64,000 nt of DNA from Bradyrhizobium sp. AZCC 1721. GTDB taxonomy: Bacteria; Pseudomonadota; Alphaproteobacteria; Rhizobiales; Xanthobacteraceae. The position numbers were made by a program, and so were the translations under genes. Within the stretch, counting starts at the first letter, position 1, and every line of letters starts with the position of its first letter. Below are positions 47,910 to 56,167 of this stretch, piece by piece. Below the pieces are notes generated by a model. That model had not been told where the DNA came from. It worked only from the letters and a program-made list of their open reading frames with translations, and did not search any database. The DNA lies in NCBI RefSeq assembly GCF_036924715.1, contig NZ_JAZHSB010000001.1, positions 7,090,878 through 7,154,877 on the forward strand, given 5' to 3'.

Positions 47910-48239
47910 CTAGCCCGGCCGCCACCAGCAGTTCATGCGCGGGGTGATTACCGTGCCGCTCGGCCGGTACTCCTGCACGTAATGTGCGGTGCAATCGCGC
48001 ACGGCGTTCGGCCCTGGGTTGTAGCGCGGATAGACACTGGGAGCCCACGGCTCGCTGCGATAGATCGGCACGCGCCGCAGCGGGCGCCGGCGCTGGGCGG
48101 AAACATCCGTGACGATCGGCTGCGGCGCCTGCGCGGTCCGCAGCACTGATGACGCCGTCTGCGCCTGCGCAGCCGCCACGTCAGGGAGCAAAAGCCCGGC
48201 CAAGGCAGCCGATATGGCGACCGTCACAATCCGCTTCAT
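47910..48239 (-). CDS. Exported hypothetical protein
   Basis: A 109-residue protein with a signal peptide (RIVTVAISAALAGLLLPDVA, then AAQA). The mature part has PIVTDVSAQRRRPLRRVPIY and RYNPGPNAVRDCTAHYVQEY, ending PRMNCWWRPG. Two cysteines could form a disulfide. The TDVSAQRR motif parallels that of the 46908-47216 gene, but the C-terminal half is not low-complexity. Function unknown. Confidence 0.72.
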   Translation of the reverse strand: MKRIVTVAISAALAGLLLPDVAAAQAQTASSVLRTAQAPQPIVTDVSAQRRRPLRRVPIYRSEPWAPSVYPRYNPGPNAVRDCTAHYVQEYRPSGTVITPRMNCWWRPG

Positions 48240-48347
48240 TGAAGTCCACCCAAAACTGATCCCCCGGTACGGTCACCGATTGGCGCGTCAAAATCAACTC
48301 GCAAAACTAGTATGCGCCTGGGCACAACACACGCTAAATACGACGTG

Positions 48348-48746
48348 ATGTGGACCGAAGCAAAAGCGCCCTCGCTCGCCGAAATGGAAGCCATGGCGCA
48401 TGAGGTGTTCGAGCGCCTGCCCAAGGGATTTCGTACCCTGTGCGAGGGCGTGATCATCCGCGTGGACGATTTCCCGACCGACGAGGTCCTGGACGAGATG
48501 CAGGCGCAGAGCGAGTTCGACCTGCTCGGCCTGTTCCAGGGCATCGGCCTGCCGCAACAGAGCAACCAGGACATAGCCCGCCTTCCCAACATGATTTGGC
48601 TCTACCGCCGCCCGATCCTCGACTACTGGGCCGAGCATGAGGAAACGCTGGGCCATATCGTCCGCCACGTCCTGATCCACGAAATCGGGCATCATTTCGG
48701 GCTGTCGGACGCCGATATGGAGGCGATCGAGGCCGCCGCAGACTAG
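48348..48746 (+). CDS. Zincin-like metallopeptidase family protein
   Basis: A 132-residue protein with the zinc-protease motif H111-E112-I-G-H115 (VRHVLIHEIGHHFGLSDADM). The N-terminal part is EMEAMAHEVFERLPKGFRTL, then CEGVIIRVDDFPTDEVLDEM. This arrangement matches the minimal 'metallopeptidase family protein' group widespread in alphaproteobacteria. The substrate is unknown. The start used is the ATG with MWTEAKAPSLAEM; an ATG 12 codons upstream is also possible. It lies 110 bases upstream of leuD on the same strand. Confidence 0.82.
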   Translation: MWTEAKAPSLAEMEAMAHEVFERLPKGFRTLCEGVIIRVDDFPTDEVLDEMQAQSEFDLLGLFQGIGLPQQSNQDIARLPNMIWLYRRPILDYWAEHEETLGHIVRHVLIHEIGHHFGLSDADMEAIEAAAD

Positions 48747-48856
48747 GCCGGTTCGCGCCAAAACAGGCGGCCTATGCGCAAATTGGCCTTTTGCCGGGGC
48801 CACATTCGCGATAAATCACTGGCCCGTCCCACCTTTTCAACCGGGAAGTGCGATCG

Positions 48857-49462
48857 ATGGAAAAGTTCACCACACTGGAAGGCGTCGCGGCGCCCTTGAA
48901 GATCATCAATGTCGACACCGACATGATCATTCCGAAGCAGTATCTGAAGACCATCAAGCGCACCGGCCTTGGCAAGGGTCTTTTCTCCGAACAGCGCTAC
49001 AGGGACGACGGCAGCGAAAACCCGGATTTCGTCCTCAACCAGCCGGCCTATCGCAACGCCAAGGTGCTGGTCGCCGGCGACAATTTCGGCTGCGGCTCGA
49101 GCCGCGAGCACGCGCCGTGGGCGCTGCTCGATTTCGGCATCCGCTGCGTGATCTCGACCTCATTCGGCGACATCTTTTACAACAACTGCTTCAAGAACGG
49201 CATTCTGCCGATCCGCGTCTCACAGGAAGACCTCGACAAACTGTTCGACGACGCCGAGCGCGGGGCGAATGCAACGCTGACCATCGATCTCGCCAACCAG
49301 GAGATCCGCGGCCCCGACGGCGGCAAGGTCAAGTTCGAGATCGATCCGTTCCGCAAGCACTGCCTGATGAACGGCCTCGACGACATCGGCCTGACCATGG
49401 AAAAGAAATCCTCGATCGACGACTACGAGGCCAAGCTTAAGAAAGAGCGCGCCTGGGCCTGA
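48857..49462 (+). CDS. leuD: 3-isopropylmalate dehydratase, small subunit
   Basis: Swivel-domain subunit of isopropylmalate isomerase, 201 residues. It begins MEKFTTLEGVAAPLKIINVD, with the conserved segments DTDMIIPKQYLKTIKRTGLG, AGDNFGCGSSREHAPWALLD and FKNGILPIRV. It pairs with LeuC (44323-45729). A clear terminator follows, so it is the last gene of its transcript. Confidence 0.97.
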   Translation: MEKFTTLEGVAAPLKIINVDTDMIIPKQYLKTIKRTGLGKGLFSEQRYRDDGSENPDFVLNQPAYRNAKVLVAGDNFGCGSSREHAPWALLDFGIRCVISTSFGDIFYNNCFKNGILPIRVSQEDLDKLFDDAERGANATLTIDLANQEIRGPDGGKVKFEIDPFRKHCLMNGLDDIGLTMEKKSSIDDYEAKLKKERAWA

Positions 49463-49472
49463 TTGTGCTACG

Positions 49473-49503
49473 AGAGCCCCGGCGAAAATCGGGGCTCTTT
49501 TGT
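49473..49503 (+). terminator. Rho-independent terminator after leuD
   Basis: Stem AGAGCCCC / GGGGCTCT with a ten-base loop, followed by TTTTGTT, 10 bases after the leuD stop. Confidence 0.88.
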
Positions 49504-49519
49504 TAGGGAGGCGGCGCGG

Positions 49520-50347
49520 ATGCGGCCTGACGTCGTCACCTTCTGGCACGGCCGCCTCGACGGGCTGCGACTGACCTGCCTCAGATCGCAGGTTGCCGCC
49601 GGCCACAAGGTCACCGTCTACAGTTTCGATCCACTGCCCGGCCTGCCCGACGGCATCGGCAACGCCGAAGCCGAAGCGATCCTGCCGCATTCCTTTTCCG
49701 AGCGGCTGCGCCCGCCCGAGGCTGATGGAAGCTGGCGCGACTGGACCATCCTGCAGTTCAGCGATTTCTTCCGCATGCGGCTGATGGCAGAAAACGCCGG
49801 ACTGTGGCTCGACGCCGACGTGCTGCTGCTCAAACCGATCGAGGTCGATCCGGCAAAGCCTTACTTCGCGTGGGAGCGCCGGCGCCAACTCGGCAACTCG
49901 GTGTTGTACCTGCCGGCAAACGATCCGATCGTACGGGCGTTCGAGGATCTGATGGAGCAGGAGGACCTGACGCCGGACTGGCTGGCGCTGCGTCATCGCC
50001 TCACCTTCATGCTGCGTCAGTTGCGTCGCCGATCGAGCCGTCTCTCCGACATCCGCGTCGCGATCTACGGCCCCGCCGCGCTCACCGCGCTGGCGCGCCG
50101 CGCGAACGAATTGCAGCACGCGCTGCCGAAGCAGTCGTTCTATGCGGTGCACGCCGAGCCAAAGCTGTTCTTCGAGCCTTCGGATTTTTCAGGCCTGCTT
50201 GCCGATCCGCAACTCATCGGCCTGCACATCTCGCCCAAAGGCCGCGGCGGTGAAAAGCCGATTCCCGGCAGCCTCTATGCCTGGGCGGCGGAGAGGTTCG
50301 GCTCCGCACTCCACCCTCCCCTGGAGGGGGAGGGTCGGCTCGCATGA
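49520..50347 (+). CDS. Glycosyltransferase-like protein (GT32/capsular type, DxD)
   Basis: A 275-residue cytoplasmic protein. The DxD motif D98-A-D100 sits in AGLWLDADVLLLKPIE and the preceding segment is DWTILQFSDFFRMRLMAENA, as in GT32 and capsule-type alpha-glycosyltransferases that use sugar nucleotides. MRPDVVTFWHGRLDGLRLTC is the N-terminal nucleotide-binding strand. The acceptor is unknown; no polysaccharide genes are nearby. Its stop codon lies inside a palindromic repeat that begins at about 50317, so the last few codons are repeat-derived. Confidence 0.78.
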   Translation: MRPDVVTFWHGRLDGLRLTCLRSQVAAGHKVTVYSFDPLPGLPDGIGNAEAEAILPHSFSERLRPPEADGSWRDWTILQFSDFFRMRLMAENAGLWLDADVLLLKPIEVDPAKPYFAWERRRQLGNSVLYLPANDPIVRAFEDLMEQEDLTPDWLALRHRLTFMLRQLRRRSSRLSDIRVAIYGPAALTALARRANELQHALPKQSFYAVHAEPKLFFEPSDFSGLLADPQLIGLHISPKGRGGEKPIPGSLYAWAAERFGSALHPPLEGEGRLA

Positions 50348-50472
50348 GCGCAGCGAGTGCGAGACGGGGTGGGGTGATCTCTCCGCTCGGGCACTGCTGG
50401 ATGTGGAGAGACCGTCACCCCACCCCGCCGCTCATTTCATGAGCGGCGCCCTCCCCCTCCAGGGGAGGGTAA
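50317..50472. repeat. Long palindromic repeat (CCCTCCCCTGGAGGGGGAGGG family)
   Basis: Left arm CCACCCTCCCCTGGAGGGGG, with GACGGGGTGGGGTGATCTCT; right arm GTCACCCCACCCCGCCGCTC and GCCCTCCCCCTCCAGGGGAG. It folds into a long rod, separates the convergent glycosyltransferase and lyase genes, and is related to 28624-28790. Confidence 0.85.
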
Positions 50473-50474
50473 GA

Positions 50475-51353
50475 TCAATGCCCCATCGCCGCGATCGCAT
50501 CCGCAATCGCTATCGTCCGCCGTGCCATGTCGGCGTGCAGCCGTTCCACCATCCGCCCGTCGAGCTGGATCGCCCCGCGCGAGGCGTTTTCCGGCTTTTC
50601 GAATGCCGCAATGATTTTGCGCGCCTGCTCGACCTCCTCGGCCGGCGGCGTGAAGATCGCGTTGCAGGCCTCGATGTGGCTCGGATGGATCAGCGTCTTG
50701 CCGTCGAAGCCGAGATCGCGGCCTTGCGCGCATTCGGTCGCAAAGCCGTCGATATTGCTGATGTCGCTATAGGGACCGTCGAGAATTTCCAGCCCGTGCG
50801 CGCGCGTCGCCAGGATGCAGTGCGTGATCATCGGAATCATCGTGGCGCGGCCCGGCTGCATGCGGATCCGCGTTTCCCGCGAAATGTCGTTCGGCCCGAA
50901 CACGAATCCCGCAAGCCTGGTTTCGGAATCCCGCGATGCCGCGGCGAGCTTGTCGGCGTCCAGCACCGCGCGCGCGGTTTCGATCATGGCCCAGACCCGG
51001 ATCGAGGTGGGCGCGTTGATGTCGCTGAGGCGATTGGCGATCGCGTTGAGATCGCCGACGGTGGAGATCTTGGGAACCAGAATGCCGTCGGGCCGCGCCT
51101 TGCCGGCCATGGTGACGTCCTCGACCCACCAGGGCGTATCGAGACTGTTGACCCGGATCAGCACCTCGCGCTTGCCGAACCCGCCCGCCGCGATCGCCTT
51201 GGCGATCTGGTCGCGGGCCATTGCCTTGGCGTCCGGCGCCACCGAATCCTCGAGGTCGAGGATGATCCCGTCGGCCGGCAGGTTGCGCGCCTTTTCCAGC
51301 GCCCGCGCGTTGGATCCGGGCATGAACAACAGGCTGCGGCGCGGACGGATCAT
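50475..51353 (-). CDS. HpcH/HpaI-family CoA ester lyase (CitE/Mcl-like)
   Basis: A 292-residue TIM-barrel lyase of the CitE/malyl-CoA lyase type. Landmarks are RPRRSLLFMPGSNARALEKA, ILDLEDSVAPDAKAMARDQI (acidic Mg2+ ligand region), VLIRVNSLDTPWWVEDV, ETARAVLDADKLAAASRDSE and GFDGKTLIHPSHIEACNAIF. Members cleave (3S)-malyl-, beta-methylmalyl- or citramalyl-CoA; which applies here is not visible. The start is set at MIRPRRSLL. It is divergent from carbonic anhydrase with a 101-base gap. Confidence 0.88.
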   Translation of the reverse strand: MIRPRRSLLFMPGSNARALEKARNLPADGIILDLEDSVAPDAKAMARDQIAKAIAAGGFGKREVLIRVNSLDTPWWVEDVTMAGKARPDGILVPKISTVGDLNAIANRLSDINAPTSIRVWAMIETARAVLDADKLAAASRDSETRLAGFVFGPNDISRETRIRMQPGRATMIPMITHCILATRAHGLEILDGPYSDISNIDGFATECAQGRDLGFDGKTLIHPSHIEACNAIFTPPAEEVEQARKIIAAFEKPENASRGAIQLDGRMVERLHADMARRTIAIADAIAAMGH

Positions 51354-51454
51354 GGGCTGGTTTCCTTGGTGACCTTGAGGCCTCCGCGATATCATCTCGC
51401 GCGGCGGCCTGAAAGCCTTGTTCCCGTCATCGGCTTATGGTTAGGCATGGCACC

Positions 51455-52099
51455 ATGACCTCTTTCCCGCAACATCTGCTCGACGGTTACAGGTCCTTCA
51501 CCTCGCAACGGCTGCCGACCGAACAGACGCGCTACCGGGAACTCTCCGAGCGCGGCCAGTCGCCCGCCGTGATGGTGATCGGCTGCTGCGATTCCCGCGT
51601 CTCGCCGGAAGTGATTTTCGACGCGGGCCCTGGCGAGTTGTTCGTGGTGCGCAACGTCGCCAACCTGGTGCCGGTCTACCAGCCGGACGGCGGCGCCCAT
51701 GGCGTCTCCGCGGCGTTGGAATATGCGGTCAACGTGCTGCGCGTCAAACACATCGTCGTGCTCGGCCATGCCCAGTGCGGCGGCATTCGCGCCTTCATCG
51801 ACAAGATCGACCCGCTGTCGCCGGGCGACTTCATCGGCCGCTGGATGGCTATGTTCATCAAGCCGGGCGAGGTCGTCGAACAGCGCGAGCGCGAGACGAT
51901 GCAGGAGTTCACGATCAGGATCGAGAAGGCCGCGATCTTCCGCTCAATGGAAAATCTGATGACGTTCCCGTTCGTGCGCGCCCGCGTCGATCGCGGCGAG
52001 ATGGAATTGCACGGCGCCTATTTCGGCGTCGCCGAGGGTTCGCTATTCGTGCTCGATCAGAAGGCGAAGGAGTTTCGCAGCGTGCGGGAGGGCGAATAG
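51455..52099 (+). CDS. Beta-class carbonic anhydrase
   Basis: Zinc enzyme that interconverts CO2 and bicarbonate, 214 residues. The zinc ligands are C44 (with D46/R48 in GCCDSRVSPEV), H105 and C108 (LGHAQCGGIRAF). FVVRNVANLVP and GVSAALEYAVNVLRVKHIVV are the remaining beta-CA blocks. The start at MTSFPQHLLDGYRSFTSQRL fits the family; an ATG six codons earlier is less likely. It is monocistronic, followed by a small palindrome of AT-richer sequence. Confidence 0.93.
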   Translation: MTSFPQHLLDGYRSFTSQRLPTEQTRYRELSERGQSPAVMVIGCCDSRVSPEVIFDAGPGELFVVRNVANLVPVYQPDGGAHGVSAALEYAVNVLRVKHIVVLGHAQCGGIRAFIDKIDPLSPGDFIGRWMAMFIKPGEVVEQRERETMQEFTIRIEKAAIFRSMENLMTFPFVRARVDRGEMELHGAYFGVAEGSLFVLDQKAKEFRSVREGE

Positions 52100-52160
52100 C
52101 GAATGGCGAGTAGCGAATAGAATGAATTCCATTCGCCATGCGCCACTCCCCATTCGCTGG
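52091..52160. repeat. Small imperfect palindrome of GCGAATGGCGA units
   Basis: GCGAATAGCGAATGGCGAGT on the left is opposed by CCATTCGCCATGCGCCACTC and CCATTCGC on the right, around GAATGAATTCCATTC. It overlaps the last bases of the carbonic anhydrase gene and separates it from the convergent asd gene. Confidence 0.6.
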
Positions 52161-52162
52161 GC

Positions 52163-53197
52163 TCACGCCGCCTTCTTTTTCGCGGTGATCAGCTTGCGGT
52201 TGATCAGGCATTCGGCGATCTGCACCGCGTTCAGGGCGGCGCCCTTGCGCAGATTGTCGGAGACGCACCACAGGACGAGGCCGTTCTCCACCGTCGCGTC
52301 CTCGCGGATGCGGCTGATATAGGTGGCGTCCTCGCCGGCTGCTTCGTAGGGCGTGACGTAGCCGCCGGGCTCGTGCTTGTCGATCACGAGGCAGCCCGGC
52401 GCGTTGCGCAGGATGTTGCGCGCTTCATCGGCCGTGATCGGATTCTCGAATTCGATGTTGACGGCCTCCGAATGGCCGACGAACACCGGCACCCGCACGC
52501 AGGTGGCGGAAAGCCTGATCTTGGGATCAAGAATCTTCTTGGTCTCCGCCATCATCTTCCATTCTTCCTTGGTGTAGCCGTCCTCCATGAACACGTCGAT
52601 CTCGGGGATGACGTTGAAGGCGATACGCTTGGGGAATTTCTTGTTGATCAGCTCGTCATTGGTGTAGACGGCCTTGGTCTGCGAGAACAGTTCGTCCATC
52701 GCATCCTTGCCGGCGCCCGAGACCGATTGATAGGTCGCGACCACGACCCGCTTGATGGTGGCCTTGTCGTGCAGCGGCTTCAGCGCCACCACGAGCTGCG
52801 CGGTCGAGCAGTTCGGGTTGGCGATGATGTTCTTCTTGGCAAAGCCCGCGGCCGCATCGGCGTTCACTTCCGGCACAATCAGCGGCACGTCCGGGTCCAT
52901 CCGCCAGGCTGACGAATTGTCGATCACGACCGCACCCGCCGCGCCGATCTTGGGCGACCATTCCTTCGACACCGAACCGCCTGCCGACATCAGGCAGATG
53001 TCGACGTCGGAGAAGTCGTAGTGCTCGAGCGCTTTGACCTTCAGGGTGCGGTCGCCATAGGACACTTCGACGCCGACGCTGCGGCGCGAGGCCAGCACCA
53101 CGACCTCGTCGGCGGGGAATTTGCGCTCGTCGAGAATATTGAGCATTTCGCGCCCGACATTGCCGGTCGCACCGACGACAGCGACTTTGTAACCCAT
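52163..53197 (-). CDS. asd: Aspartate-semialdehyde dehydrogenase
   Basis: NADPH enzyme converting aspartyl phosphate to aspartate semialdehyde, the branch point to lysine/DAP, threonine and methionine; 344 residues. The cofactor motif VGATGNVGREML is at 8-19, and the catalytic C130 is in IANPNCSTAQLVVAL. SRRSVGVEVSYGDRTLKV and PVFVGHSEAVNIEFENPIT are typical. A second ATG lies one codon upstream. It provides the substrate for the pathway that includes DapF elsewhere in the window. Confidence 0.96.
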   Translation of the reverse strand: MGYKVAVVGATGNVGREMLNILDERKFPADEVVVLASRRSVGVEVSYGDRTLKVKALEHYDFSDVDICLMSAGGSVSKEWSPKIGAAGAVVIDNSSAWRMDPDVPLIVPEVNADAAAGFAKKNIIANPNCSTAQLVVALKPLHDKATIKRVVVATYQSVSGAGKDAMDELFSQTKAVYTNDELINKKFPKRIAFNVIPEIDVFMEDGYTKEEWKMMAETKKILDPKIRLSATCVRVPVFVGHSEAVNIEFENPITADEARNILRNAPGCLVIDKHEPGGYVTPYEAAGEDATYISRIREDATVENGLVLWCVSDNLRKGAALNAVQIAECLINRKLITAKKKAA

Positions 53198-53314
53198 CAT
53201 TCACTCTCCGAGGAAAAATGCCGCCCTGCCGCGTCAAGCGGAAAGGGAGAAGGCAGCGCTTCTATGCGAGAAACGCCGATATGACAACGTTTGGCGGTTG
53301 CGTTTGGGCGTTTG

Positions 53315-54118
53315 ATGCATTCGTTTCCGGCCGGTTCGGCCGATTCCCATTATAGGACGACAATTCACCCGGCGCTGGTAAGCTTCGTGGACGAGGTCTA
53401 CGGCACGCTGGCACGGCTCTGCGCCTATCTGATGACGCTGGCGCTGATGGCCATTGGCGGTATCGCGCTATGGCAGCATTTGCCCGATATCACAACGATG
53501 GAGGCGCCGCCGAAGGCCTGGAGCCAGGCCGGGCGCATGGCTCCGGCGTTCGCCGTAAGCCAGTTCATTTTTCCAGGCAAGATAGAGACTTACGAGGTTT
53601 TTCGGCATCCCGAGGGGGGCCGCAAGGACGTGTTCCGCTGGAGCGGGCCCGGCGTCACGCCGGTCGCCGACCTCGAAATCTATCGTCCGGGCGAAGAAAT
53701 CGATCAGGTCGGCTCGGCGGCCGGCTACCTTGCCGCAAGGATGGACCCGGCTGGCCCGCGCGAGCTGGAGGCTGCCGGGATCATCGACAGCAAGTTCGGC
53801 CCCGTGAGGCTGTTTCGCCGGATCGGCGGCACGGAGGCCGCAAGCGCATGCCTCCGATTTTTCAAACACATCGATGAGCCGAAATTCCGTCTCTCGGGCT
53901 GGTCATGCCTGGGCGAGGGTGTGCCGGCCCGCCGCGCCGCGATCGGCTGCATGCTGAACCGGCTGATCCTGCTTTCGGCCGGCAACGATACGAAACTTAC
54001 GGAATTGTTCGCCCGCGACGAAGTCAGGCGCAGCGATTGCGCGGCGTCAGGCGCGCCGGCGCTGTCTGCCGATTGGGTGATGGACGCCGATAACCCGCGG
54101 CTGCGCGGCACCCTTTAG
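53315..54118 (+). CDS. Hypothetical membrane-anchored protein
   Basis: A 267-residue protein with one hydrophobic segment near the N-terminus (LCAYLMTLALMAIGGIALWQ) and a large, probably periplasmic domain. Readable features are FAVSQFIFPGKIETYEVFRH, the YRPGEEIDQVG segment and FGPVRLFRRIGGTEAASACL. Four cysteines (about 185-250) could pair. I do not recognise a family. The start is uncertain: a TTG eight codons upstream is also in frame. It is divergent from asd. Confidence 0.7.
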   Translation: MHSFPAGSADSHYRTTIHPALVSFVDEVYGTLARLCAYLMTLALMAIGGIALWQHLPDITTMEAPPKAWSQAGRMAPAFAVSQFIFPGKIETYEVFRHPEGGRKDVFRWSGPGVTPVADLEIYRPGEEIDQVGSAAGYLAARMDPAGPRELEAAGIIDSKFGPVRLFRRIGGTEAASACLRFFKHIDEPKFRLSGWSCLGEGVPARRAAIGCMLNRLILLSAGNDTKLTELFARDEVRRSDCAASGAPALSADWVMDADNPRLRGTL

Positions 54119-54337
54119 GCCCCACGTTGGCGGCGTCAAATTCCGCCGCACCTCACGATTGTGGCAACAAGCGGCCAAGACAGTTGTTTTCATGAAACTT
54201 TTTCGCTTCGCACCGCATTATTCCGGCGCGGTGTGGCGCAATTGACCTAGCGACGACGGTCTTGCCGCGGCTACAATGCACGCAACCAGATTTGACGATC
54301 CGCCGGCCCGTCACGGGCGGACAATGACGAGGATGCA

Positions 54338-54721
54338 ATGACCCGAAAATTCCCTGCTGCGAGCAAGCTCGCGATGTTGCTTGCCGCGGCCGCCCTCGTC
54401 GCCATCGGTGTGACCGCCGCCAGCGCTCAGTCCAAGCAGCAGCGATATGACCGGGACGGCCGTCCCTATTACGGCGCAAACGGTCCCAACCGGGTGTACC
54501 AACAGGGCCCGCGCACCCGCGTCTACGTCACCACGCGCTCCTGGCTCGATGCCGGCACCGAAGTCTTGCCCGGCGACCGCAAGTTCATGGACTACGCCTT
54601 CCCGTCGCCGTACGGGTACCCAACGTTCGCGCGCGAAAACCTCAACCGCCCGATCGACCGCCAGCCGCTCAACCCGCCTTCAGATTTGGGCGGCCAGCCG
54701 ACCCAGTTCCCGCTGTATTGA
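54338..54721 (+). CDS. Exported small hypothetical protein
   Basis: A 127-residue protein with a clear signal peptide (KLAMLLAAAALVAIGVTAAS, cleaved near AQS). The mature part is polar and Tyr/Arg/Pro-rich (DRDGRPYYGANGPNRVYQQG, VYVTTRSWLDAGTEVLPGDR, YGYPTFARENLNRPIDRQPL). No domain is recognised. It is a type of small periplasmic protein often seen in Bradyrhizobium. The 219-bp upstream gap contains a short hairpin (CACCGC / GCGGTG near 54217-54240) and should hold the promoter. Confidence 0.75.
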   Translation: MTRKFPAASKLAMLLAAAALVAIGVTAASAQSKQQRYDRDGRPYYGANGPNRVYQQGPRTRVYVTTRSWLDAGTEVLPGDRKFMDYAFPSPYGYPTFARENLNRPIDRQPLNPPSDLGGQPTQFPLY

Positions 54722-54732
54722 TTTAGATCGAA

Positions 54733-54872
54733 TAACCACGCCGTCGCCCCTGCGAACGCAGGGGCCCATACGCCGCGGCTTCTCGATTCAGGGACGCTGG
54801 TCGACGGCTTTCGCTTCATGACCAACGGCTGTGGATATGGGTCCCTGCGTTCGCAGGGACGACACCGAATTT
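54733..54872. repeat. REP-like palindromic element (GTCCCTGCGTTCGCAGGGAC family)
   Basis: Starts CGTCGCCCCTGCGAACGCAG with GGGCCCATACGCCGCGGC and ends GGATATGGGTCCCTGCGTTC with GCAGGGACGAC. It is an uninterrupted copy, useful as the empty-site reference for the insertions at 38281 and 57401. The left part also carries the CATACGCCGCGGCTTCTCGA core of the other repeat family, so it is a hybrid. Confidence 0.88.
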
Positions 54873-54879
54873 GTTGCAC

Positions 54880-55992
54880 CTACGCGTGCAGCTTCTGCAA
54901 TTCCTTCAAAATCGCTTCGCCCATCTGCGTGGTTGAGGCTGCCGTCGTGCCCTCGGACCTGATATCCGCCGTACGCAATCCACTCGCCAGCACCGCTGCG
55001 ATCGCCGCGTCGACCTTGTCGGCCAGCGCGCCCAAATCGAAGGAATAGCGCAGCGCCATCCCGAACGACGAAATCATCGCGATCGGATTGGCCAGCCCCT
55101 TGCCGGCGATGTCGGGCGCCGAGCCGTGCACCGGCTCGAACAGCGAGCGGCGCTTTTTGGTCTTGGCGTCGATCTCGCCGAGCGAAGCCGAGGGCAGCAT
55201 GCCGAGCGATCCCGTGAGCATCGCCGCGATATCGGACAGCATGTCGCCGAACAGATTGTCGGTCACGATGACGTCGAATTGCTTCGGCGCCTTCACCAGC
55301 ATCATGCCGCCGGAATCGGCGAGCTGATGCTCCAGCGTCACGTCGTTGTATTCGCGCGCATGGACGGCCGTCATGACCTCGTTCCAGAGCACGCCCGACT
55401 TCATGACGTTGCGCTTTTCCATCGACGTCACCTTGTTGCGGCGCTTGCGCGCCAAATCGAAGGCGACGCGGCCGATGCGCTCGATCTCATAGGTGTCGTA
55501 GACTTGGGTATCGATGGCGCGCTTCTGGCCGTTGCCGAGATCGGTGATGGTTTTCGGCTCGCCGAAATAGACGCCGCCGGTCAGTTCGCGCACGATCATG
55601 ATGTTGAGGCCTTCGACCGCCTCGCGCTTCAGGCTGGAAGCATCGGCGAGCGCCGGGTAGCACACGGCGGGGCGCAGATTGGCGAACAGGCCGAGATCCT
55701 TGCGCAGGCGCAGGAGACCTGCCTCAGGGCGCACCTCGTAGGGCACGCTGTCCCACTTGGGACCACCGACCGCGCCGAAGATGATGGCATCGGCCGACTT
55801 GGCTTTGTCCATGTCGCCTTCCGAGATCGACACCTTGTGCGCGTCATAGGCGGAGCCGCCGACCAGCCCCTGCTCGGTCTCGAATGACGCGATGCCTGCC
55901 GCGTTCAGCCAGTCGATCAGGCGCTGCACCTCCCCCATCACTTCGGGGCCGATACCGTCGCCGGGGAGAAGCAGCAGTTTATGGGTCGCCAT
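54880..55992 (-). CDS. leuB: 3-isopropylmalate dehydrogenase
   Basis: NAD-dependent oxidative decarboxylase of leucine synthesis, 370 residues. It contains LLLPGDGIGPEVMGEVQRLI at the N-terminus, the substrate arginine region RPEAGLLRLRKDLGLFANLR, the metal-binding TDNLFGDMLSDIAAMLTGSL and EPVHGSAPDIAGKGLANPIA. The start is fixed at MATHKLLLLPGDGIGPE; a reading 50 codons longer is not conserved. It is divergent from the MFS gene. Confidence 0.97.
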   Translation of the reverse strand: MATHKLLLLPGDGIGPEVMGEVQRLIDWLNAAGIASFETEQGLVGGSAYDAHKVSISEGDMDKAKSADAIIFGAVGGPKWDSVPYEVRPEAGLLRLRKDLGLFANLRPAVCYPALADASSLKREAVEGLNIMIVRELTGGVYFGEPKTITDLGNGQKRAIDTQVYDTYEIERIGRVAFDLARKRRNKVTSMEKRNVMKSGVLWNEVMTAVHAREYNDVTLEHQLADSGGMMLVKAPKQFDVIVTDNLFGDMLSDIAAMLTGSLGMLPSASLGEIDAKTKKRRSLFEPVHGSAPDIAGKGLANPIAMISSFGMALRYSFDLGALADKVDAAIAAVLASGLRTADIRSEGTTAASTTQMGEAILKELQKLHA

Positions 55993-56167
55993 GTCGTTTA
56001 CCTCAAGACTGGTGTTTTGGTCGTCATTGCCGGGCTTGACGAGCGAAAGAAATCCGCGCGGAGTGCTAGAGCGGCATTGCGCGATTGGCAAGACACCATT
56101 GCGGCCGCAGAGCCTGTGCATCCCCCTGCCGGCCTGCCACAATGCCGTTCCGCCGGAGCAAATTCCT

